Under the pieces are notes generated by a model. The model did not search any database and was not told the DNA's origin. It worked only from the letters and a program-made list of their open reading frames with translations. Below, piece after piece: positions 43,305 to 52,383 of a stretch of DNA of 64,000 nt. Numbering within the stretch: the stretch's first letter is position 1; the number at the start of each line of letters is the position of its first letter. The position numbers were made by a program, and so were the translations under genes. Source of the DNA: Burkholderia sp. WSM2232 (lineage in GTDB: Bacteria > Pseudomonadota > Gammaproteobacteria > Burkholderiales > Burkholderiaceae); contig NZ_AWZV01000003.1 in NCBI RefSeq assembly GCF_000472545.1, positions 192,608-256,607 of the forward strand, read 5' to 3'.

Positions 43305-43395
43305 CGTCTTGCGCGTGCATCGATCGTCGTGTCGATAAGCGCCGCGCACGCCGCTTGCATAAGCGTGGGACCGGACTTCACGGAGCCTGAGTTCA
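43305..43395 (+). pseudogene. Fragment of a NodT-type efflux lipoprotein N-terminus
   Basis: In the frame of 43245-43445 the sequence reads LARASIVVSISAAHAACISVGPDFTEPEF. That is a short hydrophobic stretch, a lipobox-like AAC and the SVGPDF..PE start typical of NodT-family channels. The frame then breaks into histidine-kinase sequence in another frame. It is only about 30 codons, so it is probably the ruin of a larger gene. Confidence 0.4.
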
Positions 43396-43399
43396 CGCT

Positions 43400-43765
43400 G
43401 AGTTGTCGTTGGCGCGCTTGCCGCTCGTCGACTATCGGCCGGTGAGCATGATGCGGCTCCTGATGAATCTGATGCAGAACGCCGTCGTCTACGGCGGCAG
43501 CGGGCTCGCGGTGCGCAGTTGGGCGAGCGGCGAGCTCGTCTATGTGGCGGTCGGCGATCGGGGCAAGGGTTTATCGGCCGAAGAACTGGAGCAGCTCAAA
43601 GCGCCGTTCCAGCGCGGGCCGAATGCGCGCTCGCATAGCGGCGGCAAGTGGCGGGGGCTTGCGATTATCGGGAGAATCGCGCGACTGCACGGCGGCAGAG
43701 TGGAGTTTTCAGGCGCGCGAAGACGATGGACCGGAAGTGTGGGTGGCGCTGCGGGCTAACGCGGG
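43400..43765 (+). pseudogene. Remnant of a histidine kinase ATPase domain
   Basis: The frame gives LSLARLPLVDYRPVSMMRLL, then MNLMQNAVVYGGSG (N box), YVAVGDRGKGLS (G1 box) and LKAPFQRGPNARSHSGG. After this the G2 box GTGLGLAI is damaged to GGKWRGLAI. After HGGRVEF the natural continuation REDDGPEVWVALRAN is in a different frame, so there is at least one frameshift. Sensor, HAMP and HisKA parts are absent. It cannot be a working kinase. Confidence 0.7.
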
Positions 43766-43856
43766 ACGATGCGGGCAGGTGGCGAACGGCGGGCACGAGC
43801 AGGGGCTTGTGGCGAGGGCGCAAACGTCACAACGCAAAAGCATGGCCTTGCGAGCG

Positions 43857-44123
43857 TCACTGGCGATCGAGCCACGCATCCAGTCCCACGCGGAACGCCA
43901 CGCCGGCAATCACCGGCACGGTCAGCATCAGGATGATGCCGAAGTTCGGGATCTGGTCGCCATAGACGATGGGCTGATACAGCACCACGCCCGCGACGAT
44001 CGCGAAGACGATTACGCCGACGGCTACCATCAGAACATTACGCACGGTAATGGATAGCTCTTTGCGCCTCGCCTTCGCGGGACTCGTGCTCGCGGCGGGG
44101 GCGGGATCGTGTTGGGCAGGCAT
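43857..44123 (-). CDS. Small membrane protein with two helices, function unknown
   Basis: This 88-residue protein has a polar N-terminus (PAQHDPAPAASTSPAKARRKEL). Two hydrophobic segments follow, NVLMVAVGVIVFAIVAGVVLY (about 35-55) and FGIILMLTVPVIAGVAF (about 65-81), with a short basic end. The ATG at 44123 is preferred; a longer frame starts at 44171. It is not a family I can name. The 289 bp to its right hold CAACGG/CTGCAA-type low-complexity sequence and no gene. Confidence 0.65.
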   Translation of the reverse strand: MPAQHDPAPAASTSPAKARRKELSITVRNVLMVAVGVIVFAIVAGVVLYQPIVYGDQIPNFGIILMLTVPVIAGVAFRVGLDAWLDRQ

Positions 44124-44412
44124 GATGGATCTCGTGACAAATAAGCAGCGCAGAGTAAGGTGCGCATTCAACCGCCGCTACAGCAACCGCTGCAACTGCG
44201 GTAACTGCTGCAACCACCGCAACGGCAACAACGGGCAACAAGTGCGGCCACGACGGCACAGCCGCAACAAAAAGCGCACGCCCAGCATCATACCAGGGGC
44301 CGCATGTGCAACGCAGTGCACCCCGCGGTGCTCGCATCGTCGTAAACCAATATATGCCGCATTCCGGCCTACGGTGCCAGAAAGCGCACGTCCGCCAAGC
44401 TTGCGCGCAGCG

Positions 44413-47070
44413 TCACGACGCGGCTTCGATCGGATCGAGCCAGCGCGCGAGTTCATGCCGCAACTGCGCGAAGTCGAACGGCTTGCCCAGTATGCGCGCG
44501 CCGGGAATGCTCTCGCCGATCGACGCATGCGCGCCATAGCCGGATACCAGCAAGACATGCACGTCCGGCTGCGCGTGCAGCACTGCGCGCGCGAGGTTGT
44601 CGCCCGACATGCCAGGCAACGTAATGTCCGTGCAGAGTATGTCGTAGCGTTGCGCCGGCACGAGTGGCAGCGCTTCTTCGGCGCTCCCTACCGCTGTGCA
44701 GTCGAGCCCCAGCGTGCCGAGCAGGAGGCTCAGCGCCTCGCGCGAATCGGCGTCGTCCTCGACGAGCAGCACGTGGGCCGGTGCGCGCGCCGGTGCAGCT
44801 TGCGGCGCGGCGTCGCGCTGAAGCTCGCGCTCGGCCGGCACTTCACTCTTGCTCATCTCACTGCCCGGCGGGTCGTACGCGACGCTGGGCACGCACGCGG
44901 CGATCTCCCTGTCGGTCATCTTGCCGACCGACGCGGCGCCGGCAGCCGGCGCACGCGCGGCGCGCAGCACGCCGCGCACCTTGCGCGCGAGATCGTCGCG
45001 GCGATACGGTTTGGACAGCAGCGTGATGCCCGCGTCGAGCTTGCCGTGATGGACGATTTCGTCGCGCGTATAGCCCGACGTGAACAGCGTCGGCACGGCG
45101 GGCATGCGCGCCGCGGCACGCCGCGCCAGCTCGACGCTTTTTATCTTGCCGGGCATCACTACGTCGGTGAACAACAGATCGATCGGCACGTCGCTATGAA
45201 TCAACTCGAGTGCCGCGTCGCCGCTCGATGCAGTCAGCACCTTATAGCCGAGCTGCACGAGCATTTCGACCGCGGTCAGGCGCACGTCCGCATCGTCCTC
45301 GACCACCAGCACCGTTTCGCCGCCGCCCACGGGCGCGCTCGTTTCGTCGGCGGTTTCGGCGGTTTCCGGCTCGCAACAGCGCGGGAAAAACAGTGACACC
45401 GTCGTGCCATGTCCCACCGTGCTTTCGATCAACGTATGCCCGCCGCTTTGCCTCACGAAGCCAAACACCATGCTCAGGCCCAAGCCTGTGCCATGCCCGT
45501 GCGGTTTGGTCGTGAAGAACGGTTCGAACACGTGCTCAAGCACGTCGGGCGGCATGCCCGCACCCGTATCCGTCACCGAAAACACCACGTATTCGCCCGG
45601 CGCAAGCTCGGGCTTGTCGCTGCAAAAGGCTGCATCCAGCACGCGGTTCGCGGCGCACACGGTCAGCGTGCCGTCTGTTTTCATCGCGTCGCGCGCATTG
45701 ATGGCCAGATTGAGCAGCGCGTTTTCGAGCTGGTTCCGATCGACCTGCACGTGCCACAGGTAATCGCTGAACACGGTTTCGATCCGCACGGTTTCGCCGA
45801 GCGCGCGATGCAGCATCTCGCTCATGCCCGCAAGCAGGCGGCGCGGGTTGAGCACAGTGGGCGAGAGCGGCTGGCGCCGCGCGAACGCGAGCAGATGCGC
45901 GGCGAGTTTCGCGCCGCGCTTGACCGCATCCGTTGCCGCCGACAAACGGCGCAACGTCACCTGGTTGTCGCCCGCGTCCGCGGCCATCATCTGCAGATTG
46001 CCGTTGATCACTTGCAGCACGTTGTTGAAGTCGTGCGCGACGCCGCCCGTGAGGCTGCCGATCGCTTCCATTTTCTGCGCCTGACGCAGCTGTTCTTCAG
46101 CGAGTGCGCGTGCGGCGACCGCATCGGCAACGCGCTGCTCGAGCGTCTCGGTCAACTGGCGCAGCGACTGCTCGGCGATCTTGCGCTCGTGGATGTCGAT
46201 CAGCACAGCCGGAAACCGGGTGGGTTGGTCGTGTTCGTCGAACTCGCACTGGCCGTTTGCCTGCACCCATACATACTCGCCGTCGGGCCGGCGAATCCGG
46301 TACTCCGCGCGAAACGGCCTGCCTGGTTGCAGCGCCTCGCTGCGCAAACGTTCGAGCAGCGATTGATCGTCTGGGTGAATCACCCGCGTCGCGGCGCTGT
46401 GATCGACGCCGCGGGCGGCTTCTTCCACGGAGAAAGAGAAGGTGCGCGCAAAACGCTCGTCGCCTGTTATCTTGCCGGTCTGCATATCGGCGACGCACGT
46501 GCCGAGCACGGCGCCGGTATTGAGCGCGAGTTGCAGGCGTTCGTTGGTCTCGTGCAGATCCGCTTCGGCGCGTTGCCGCCAGCGTTCGGTCAGCACCCGC
46601 TCGGTCGTTTCGACCACGACGGCCAGCACGCCCGCGGGCGCGCCGCTGTCGTCGGCGACCGGGCTGTAGTACAGGTCCATCCACACGTCCTCGGGCTTGC
46701 CCTCGCGCAGCAGTACGAGTTCCTTGTCGCGATAGGAGAGCGTGCCGCCGGCAAGGCAGGTCTGCATTACATGACGATTGAATTCGGCGACCTCGGGCCA
46801 GCCAATTTCGACCGGGCAACCGAGCAGATACGGGTGCCGCCCGCCCGCGAAAACGGCGTATGCGTCGTTGTAGATCATGTAGCCAGATTTGCCCCACAGC
46901 AGCACGAGGGGCACTGGCGAAGCGAGCAGCAACTGCACCGTGGCGGTCAGACTGCGCGGCCAGTCCGCAATCGCGCCGATGCCGGTGGCCGACCAGTCGA
47001 ATTCACTGATGCGCCGCGCCATCTCACCGCTCCAGCCTGAACAGCCGTGATCTTGTGCCGGAAATGGCAT
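44413..47070 (-). CDS. PAS hybrid histidine kinase with two C-terminal receivers
   Basis: This is a soluble 885-residue protein. The domains in order are PAS/PAS_4 (about 45-165; DWPRSLTATVQLLLASPVPLVLLWG), PAS with PAC (about 190-305; RRPDGEYVWVQANGQ), and a coiled coil. HisKA follows (H near 346 in GGVAHDFNNVLQVING), then HATPase (NLAINARDAM; DTGAGMPPDV; GTGLGLSMVFG). Receiver 1 (about 590-705; LLFTDVVMPG) and receiver 2 (about 765-880; ILCTDITLPGMSG) end the protein. Both receivers keep the acidic pair, phosphoacceptor Asp and Lys. ATG 47070 has GGAG at -10; ATG 47022 is an equally good alternative 16 codons in. No partner gene is adjacent. Confidence 0.92.
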   Translation of the reverse strand: MPFPAQDHGCSGWSGEMARRISEFDWSATGIGAIADWPRSLTATVQLLLASPVPLVLLWGKSGYMIYNDAYAVFAGGRHPYLLGCPVEIGWPEVAEFNRHVMQTCLAGGTLSYRDKELVLLREGKPEDVWMDLYYSPVADDSGAPAGVLAVVVETTERVLTERWRQRAEADLHETNERLQLALNTGAVLGTCVADMQTGKITGDERFARTFSFSVEEAARGVDHSAATRVIHPDDQSLLERLRSEALQPGRPFRAEYRIRRPDGEYVWVQANGQCEFDEHDQPTRFPAVLIDIHERKIAEQSLRQLTETLEQRVADAVAARALAEEQLRQAQKMEAIGSLTGGVAHDFNNVLQVINGNLQMMAADAGDNQVTLRRLSAATDAVKRGAKLAAHLLAFARRQPLSPTVLNPRRLLAGMSEMLHRALGETVRIETVFSDYLWHVQVDRNQLENALLNLAINARDAMKTDGTLTVCAANRVLDAAFCSDKPELAPGEYVVFSVTDTGAGMPPDVLEHVFEPFFTTKPHGHGTGLGLSMVFGFVRQSGGHTLIESTVGHGTTVSLFFPRCCEPETAETADETSAPVGGGETVLVVEDDADVRLTAVEMLVQLGYKVLTASSGDAALELIHSDVPIDLLFTDVVMPGKIKSVELARRAAARMPAVPTLFTSGYTRDEIVHHGKLDAGITLLSKPYRRDDLARKVRGVLRAARAPAAGAASVGKMTDREIAACVPSVAYDPPGSEMSKSEVPAERELQRDAAPQAAPARAPAHVLLVEDDADSREALSLLLGTLGLDCTAVGSAEEALPLVPAQRYDILCTDITLPGMSGDNLARAVLHAQPDVHVLLVSGYGAHASIGESIPGARILGKPFDFAQLRHELARWLDPIEAAS

Positions 47071-47415
47071 GCTGCGCTCCACGAGATCGCGTTGTTGAGT
47101 GGGGTCTCCAGTCTGCCGGTTCACATTGTCCGCGTAAAGGGCCGATACGCGATGCGCGCCGATTAGTTGTGCACGCACCGGAATGCGCGCAACTTTTACC
47201 TCTGCGGGGCGCGGGCTTGTTTGCGCGAACGGCAAAAAAAGCTGCACCCGTCCTTACAGAATCCTTCAGAAGAAAGCCTCGCTACGTGCTGACGCCGCGT
47301 TGCCCCCGTGCAAGTCACAGCGTCGGAGTGTCGGACTGTCGGAGTGACGGCGGCTAACTCGCAGCGCGCCGACCCGTGACGAAGCAGCGACGAGGGCGCA
47401 GCGCGCCTTCGTCCG
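47071..47415. other. Intergenic region downstream of bcsC
   Basis: No gene is seen. A short 8-bp repeat (TCGGAGTG, TCGGACTG, TCGGAGTG) lies at about 47327-47350. I find no convincing terminator for the bcs operon. Confidence 0.4.
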
Positions 47416-50400
47416 CTAGTTGGACAGCGACAGATACGGCGAGCTGAGCGGCGTCGGCGGGAACGGCTGGAGCCCCGTCTGCTTCGTGAAGCTGTAGCGC
47501 ATGTAGACGGCGGCCAGCCACTCGCGATATTGATAAGCATTGCCGAGCGATGCCGTTGCTCCGAATGCCAGTTGCGGCGCGAGCTGATATTCGCCGACCG
47601 CGCTCAGCGAGTAGGAGACGCCGGTCTTGCTCTGGCCGGGATACTGGGCGTTGCTGTCGACGCTGTTGCCGATCAGCGCGGCGTTCGCCGCAGCTGCCGC
47701 TTGCAGGCCGCCGGAGTCGCCGAGCGGGAAGTAGTTCGATGCGTCCTGGCGGTAATGCTGCACACCAATCGAGCCTTTCACGTCGTACGTGAAGGCGCCG
47801 TTGCGGCCGGTCCACTCGATCGGCAGATTCAGGATCACGTATTGTTGCGGGCTGAAATAACCGCCCTGGCCATACGTGAAGTACGAGAGGTTCTTGTTGT
47901 AACGCATGAGCGTCGTGTTCACGCCGACCGTGAGCGTCTGATCGGCGTCCTTCAGAAGGCGTGTATAAACCCCGCCGCCGCCCTTCACCGCGTTGTTGCT
48001 CGCAACGTTGTGACCCTGGTAGTACTGGTACGCGGCGTTCACGTACAGACCGTTGGTGCCGTCGTCCCAGGCGAGGCTCGCGAGGCCGCCCGTCGACGTC
48101 ACGCCGCCCCATTCGAGACCGGATGCAGCGTCGCGCGTGCCCGCGTATGACAGCAGACTGTCGGTCACCGCGCGCCGCGCGACGGCCAGCGAATACGACA
48201 CCTTGTCGCTGATGCCGCCGTTGTACTGCGCGCCGCCGACAAGGTTGGTCTGGCGAAAGCCGATCGGCGTCACGCCGATGTCGCCGGACAGGGAGCGGCC
48301 TTCGTATCCGACCGAGAGCCCTACGCCGCTCGCCGTCTGGCTGCCATAGTTGTTGGTGCCGGCCACGGCGGCCGTGGCAGACGTGCTGTTCGACAGGCCC
48401 GCGCCGAAACGCGCGAGCGTCGAGACGTTGCCGGAGGCCGTCCCCGCATCGAGTGTGACGGGCGTCGCCGTCACGACGACATGGCCGTTGCCCGCCTTGA
48501 TGCGGCCCTGGACGGGCGCCTCGATGTCGGTGAGCGTGGACAGCCCGTCCTCGCCGCTGCGATTGCGAAACACGATGCCGCCCGAGACGGTGCTCGCCTG
48601 CTCGCGATTGACCTGCGCCAGTTCCTCGGCCACGCCGAGCGTCTGCGCATTGGCGACATTCGGCTGCGCGTAATTGGCACCGTTGCCGTTCACGCCCGGC
48701 TGCTGCGGGTAATACGCTTGCGCGTAGCCGGTGGGCGGTTGCGGGATGTATGGTTGCTGTTGCGCGTAGTAGCCCTGATTGCCGTAAGCCTGCGGCTGCT
48801 GCGGGTAGGGTTGGTATGGCTGCTGTCCATATTGCTGTTGCTGCGGATAAGGCTGCTGCTGCGCATAGGGCTGCTGCTGCGCGTACGCCTGCTGCTGCGG
48901 ATACTGCTGATAAGGCTGCTGCGCATAACCCCGCTGCCCGTAATACGGCTGCTGCGGCGCGTAACCCGCTGCACTGCGGCTGCTTTTCGACGCGCTTTGC
49001 TTCTTGCTCGTGGTGCGCTTGCCGTTGGCCGCGCCACTCGTGGGCGCACCGTAAGGCTGCATAGTCCCGGCGTTGGCCTGCGCCGCGCGCGCGGCGGGCG
49101 ACATGGGCCACGGCGTAGGCACGTAGCCGTCCGGCGTGCCGTACTGCTGCTGCGGATATGGCGCCTGCTGCTGGCCGTACTGTTGTGGATACGGCGCCTG
49201 CTGCTGGCCGTACTGCTGCGTATACGGGGCCTGCTGCTGGCCATAAGCCGGGTTGTACGGCTGCTGCATCGGCGCCGCGCCCGGCATCTGCTGCATCGGC
49301 GCCGAAGCCGGCATCTGCGGCGAGCCTGCTTCGCGGCCCTGTCCAGGGTAGGGCTGCAACGGCGCACCGGACTGGCTCGAACCGTTGCTCTCCTGACCGT
49401 AGCCGCCCGTGTCGGCATTCTGGCGAGGCGCGTTATACGGCAGCGCAGCCGACGCGCCGTTCGGCGCATAAGGCTGCGAGCGTGGCTGCACGTACGGCTG
49501 TGAGGTTCGCTGCGAAGTTGGCTGCACGTACGGCTGCCCAGGCGCCGGATAAGGAGCGACGGAAGGAGAGACATACGGCGCGACATACGGGGCGACATAC
49601 GGGGCGACATACGGCGCAGGCTGCGTGGGCGGCGGATAGTTCGGCACGGTCTGTGTCGGCAATGAGGACTGCGAGTACGGAAGCGAAGCGCGCGCGGCAT
49701 TCGCCGAAGCATTGAAGCCGAGCGCGGCATTATCGGCATCGGTCGGCGCGACCGTCGCGGTTTTTCCTTCGAAGGGATTGGTGCCTGGCAGCGGCGTCGC
49801 GCCGATGCGCCGCATCGCCGTCTCCCAGCCGCGCGGCACGTTGCTCGCGGCGCTGGTGCGCGGCGCGTTCGCCATCAACGGTGTATTCGCGGCGACGAGC
49901 GATCGTTGCAGATACGTCGACGCAAGCGACAGCTTGCCCTCGGCGCGATACATGCGCCCGACCGTGGCGAGCACACCGGGGTCGTTGGGCGCCGCCTTCA
50001 ACGCGTCTTTCGCGAGCGCTTCCGCGTAGTCGAACTGCTTCGCGCCCGACGCAGCGGAAATGGCCGCCTGCAGCAGATTCAGATCGTCGGGCTTGCGCCG
50101 CAACGCGACGCGGTAGCTTTCGAGTGCGTTGCGGTCGTCGCCGGCAGTCGCATACAGACGGCCGAGCGCCGCCTGCAGATCGGGGTTGTCCGGCATTGCG
50201 GCGAGCCACGGCGCGATCACGTCATAGGCGCTGGCGAGATCGCCGCGCTGACGTACCAGGTCGCACTGCTTGATGACGATGCCTACGTTCAGATTGCCGA
50301 AGTCCGTGCGCTGCTGCGGCGTCAGCGGCATCGACGCGAGCCGCCGCATCACCATGCCGAGTTCCGACTCCTGCTGCGTGGCCGACAGAATGCCTGCGTA

Positions 50401-52383
50401 TTGCAGCAGCAGGTCGGTGTTGCCGGGCGCCGCGCTCATCGCACCGCGCACGAGCGTCAGCGCGCGGTTCGGGTCGCCGGCCTGCTGGTAGCCGGCCGCG
50501 AGCACGCCGATCAGTTCGGGACTGTTGCCCGCCACCGGCTCGGCGGCGCGCAGCGTCGCCAGCGCCTGTTGCGTCTGGCCGGCGTTTGCCATACGAGTCG
50601 CGAGTTCCGCCTGCTGATGCACCCACAGGCGATGCTGCAATGACGCCATCGCGTCGGTGCGTTGCGGCGCCGGTATGCGTTCGAGTTGCGCTAGACCGGT
50701 CGACCAGTCCTGCGTTTCCGCGGACAGCAGCGCGCTCGCGTACAGCGCATCCGTCATGTCGGGATGCGCGGCAAGGATGCCGTCCATCATGCTGCGCGCG
50801 TTGGCGACCGCCCCCTGGCGCACGTAGATGCGCGCGAGGTCGAGGCGCAGCCACGGGTCGTCGGGCGTGTTGAGCAGCGCGTCTTCGAAGAGACTGCGTG
50901 CGCTGCCCAGGTCGCCGCGCGCTTCGGCCGCGCGCGCCTGCGCGGCCTGCGCTTCGCCGCGCAGACGGTTGATGCCGCCCGCCTTCGACTGTTGTTCCGC
51001 GTTCAACTGATTGGCGAACTGCAGCGCTTCGTCGCCGCGGCCTTGAGCGGCGAGGGCGCCGACCAGTCCGCGAATCGCGTCGGGGTTGTCGGCCTGGCGG
51101 CGCAGCGCCATCCGGTACGCCTGTTCGGCGCCCGCGGCGTCATGGTTGGCGAGCAGCATTTCGCCGAGCAGCACCTGCGCGGTGACGTCCGACGGATTCA
51201 GCGCGATTGCGCGTTCGAACAGCGCTTTGGCTTTCGCGAACTCGCCGTTGCTGCGCGCGCCGATCGCGTCGCTCGTGTAGGTCCAGTAGCTCGCGCTGTC
51301 GAGCGCGGTTTTCCAGCGCGCCGGATTGCCGTTGCGCGACGCGCGCTCCAGGTAGTTGCGCGCCTCGGCGAAATGCTCCTGCTTGAGCGCGGCGATGCCC
51401 ATGCCGCCCAGCGCGTCGGTGTCGTTCGGGCTATTGGCCAGCACCGACGAAAACTTCGTGCGCGCGCCGGCCGGGTCGTTGCGATCGAGCGCGGCGAAAC
51501 CGTCGGCGATCAGGCGTCCGCGCGCGTCCACGCTGGCGTTTTCCTGCGCGCGCTCACGCGCAGCCTTGTCCTGCTGCACCATCGAATCGAAACGCGCCTT
51601 CACGGCGGCGTCGTCGCTCGCGCCCTGCAGGTAGGCCTGGTACAGCGCGGCATCCGAGGGACGCGCGTCGAGCCAGAGCAGCGCCTGGCGCCAGCTCTTT
51701 TTGGCCGACGCGCCCACTGTGCTGTCGCCCGCCAGCTTTTGCAGCCGCGCGATACCGTCGCGGCGCGTGACGTCGCGATAGGTCAGATGCTGCGCGTAAG
51801 CGAGCGCGTAACGCGCATCGTCGGGATTGTCGCGCGCCAGCTGTTCGAGTCCGCGGCGCGCCTGGTCCCAGCCTTGCGGCGTCGCCGAGAGCGCCTGGTA
51901 GTATTCCAGCTGCAATTCGGGCGTGGCCGGCTTGCCGGTCAAAGCCCGCTGATACTCCTGCACCGCGCTCGCGCTCTGACCGCTTTGCGCGAGCCGCCGC
52001 GCGTCGTTCACGGTCTGATCGCGCAGGCTCGATTCGCCGAGCCGCCGGCCGAGGTCGTCCAGACGCGGGTAGTCGGGCGCAACCGCCTTCAGCCGCGATA
52101 GATACTGCTGCGCACCCGCGCCGTCCTTGCGGTCCGCGAGCACCATGCCCATGCCGAACAGCGCGTCCGGCTGTTTCGGGTCGATGCGCAGAACCTTGAG
52201 CCACGCCTGTTCGGCGAGGTCGCCACGCTGATGCGACTGCCAGTACTTGCCCTGGTCGATCAGCACGCTCATCGGATCTTTGGACGCCTGCGCCAGCGCG
52301 TCGGGCGCGGCGGCGGCCAGACAGCACACGAGCGGCGCGCTCAGCGCGAAGCGCAGCGACCATGCGAGGGCGCTCAGTCGCAT
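47416..52383 (-). CDS. bcsC: Cellulose synthase subunit BcsC (TPR plus outer-membrane barrel)
   Basis: This 1655-residue protein exports the glucan across the periplasm and outer membrane. A signal peptide ends near residue 33 (DALAQA). Residues about 35-830 are tandem TPR helices (GDLAEQAWLKVLRIDPKQPDALFGMGMVL and many like it). Residues about 1255-1655 form the BCSC_C beta-barrel (SVGYEGRSLSGDIGVTPIGF; LRYSFTKQ near the end). Between them, about 905-1230, lies a long Pro/Gln/Tyr-rich low-complexity linker with near-repeats such as QQQAPYPQQYG and QQQPYAQQQPY. E. coli BcsC is about 1157 residues and lacks this. GGAGGAA precedes the ATG, which overlaps the bcsZ stop. It is the last gene of the operon. 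Confidence 0.96.
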   Translation of the reverse strand: MRLSALAWSLRFALSAPLVCCLAAAAPDALAQASKDPMSVLIDQGKYWQSHQRGDLAEQAWLKVLRIDPKQPDALFGMGMVLADRKDGAGAQQYLSRLKAVAPDYPRLDDLGRRLGESSLRDQTVNDARRLAQSGQSASAVQEYQRALTGKPATPELQLEYYQALSATPQGWDQARRGLEQLARDNPDDARYALAYAQHLTYRDVTRRDGIARLQKLAGDSTVGASAKKSWRQALLWLDARPSDAALYQAYLQGASDDAAVKARFDSMVQQDKAARERAQENASVDARGRLIADGFAALDRNDPAGARTKFSSVLANSPNDTDALGGMGIAALKQEHFAEARNYLERASRNGNPARWKTALDSASYWTYTSDAIGARSNGEFAKAKALFERAIALNPSDVTAQVLLGEMLLANHDAAGAEQAYRMALRRQADNPDAIRGLVGALAAQGRGDEALQFANQLNAEQQSKAGGINRLRGEAQAAQARAAEARGDLGSARSLFEDALLNTPDDPWLRLDLARIYVRQGAVANARSMMDGILAAHPDMTDALYASALLSAETQDWSTGLAQLERIPAPQRTDAMASLQHRLWVHQQAELATRMANAGQTQQALATLRAAEPVAGNSPELIGVLAAGYQQAGDPNRALTLVRGAMSAAPGNTDLLLQYAGILSATQQESELGMVMRRLASMPLTPQQRTDFGNLNVGIVIKQCDLVRQRGDLASAYDVIAPWLAAMPDNPDLQAALGRLYATAGDDRNALESYRVALRRKPDDLNLLQAAISAASGAKQFDYAEALAKDALKAAPNDPGVLATVGRMYRAEGKLSLASTYLQRSLVAANTPLMANAPRTSAASNVPRGWETAMRRIGATPLPGTNPFEGKTATVAPTDADNAALGFNASANAARASLPYSQSSLPTQTVPNYPPPTQPAPYVAPYVAPYVAPYVSPSVAPYPAPGQPYVQPTSQRTSQPYVQPRSQPYAPNGASAALPYNAPRQNADTGGYGQESNGSSQSGAPLQPYPGQGREAGSPQMPASAPMQQMPGAAPMQQPYNPAYGQQQAPYTQQYGQQQAPYPQQYGQQQAPYPQQQYGTPDGYVPTPWPMSPAARAAQANAGTMQPYGAPTSGAANGKRTTSKKQSASKSSRSAAGYAPQQPYYGQRGYAQQPYQQYPQQQAYAQQQPYAQQQPYPQQQQYGQQPYQPYPQQPQAYGNQGYYAQQQPYIPQPPTGYAQAYYPQQPGVNGNGANYAQPNVANAQTLGVAEELAQVNREQASTVSGGIVFRNRSGEDGLSTLTDIEAPVQGRIKAGNGHVVVTATPVTLDAGTASGNVSTLARFGAGLSNSTSATAAVAGTNNYGSQTASGVGLSVGYEGRSLSGDIGVTPIGFRQTNLVGGAQYNGGISDKVSYSLAVARRAVTDSLLSYAGTRDAASGLEWGGVTSTGGLASLAWDDGTNGLYVNAAYQYYQGHNVASNNAVKGGGGVYTRLLKDADQTLTVGVNTTLMRYNKNLSYFTYGQGGYFSPQQYVILNLPIEWTGRNGAFTYDVKGSIGVQHYRQDASNYFPLGDSGGLQAAAAANAALIGNSVDSNAQYPGQSKTGVSYSLSAVGEYQLAPQLAFGATASLGNAYQYREWLAAVYMRYSFTKQTGLQPFPPTPLSSPYLSLSN
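48700..49630 (-). repeat. Repetitive P/Q/Y-coding tract inside bcsC
   Basis: The DNA consists of imperfect tandem copies of short blocks (TACTGCTGCTG and CTGCGGATA types) coding for QQPY/QQQAPYPQQYG repeats. A PYVAPYVAPYVAPY run lies at the right end. The reading frame is kept throughout. Confidence 0.85.

Noticed and set aside
43857..44171. Longer start of the two-helix membrane protein at 44171
   Set aside because: The extra 16 residues are unlike a signal or helix. The ATG at 44123 starts directly before the polar N-terminus, though neither site has a strong ribosome binding site.
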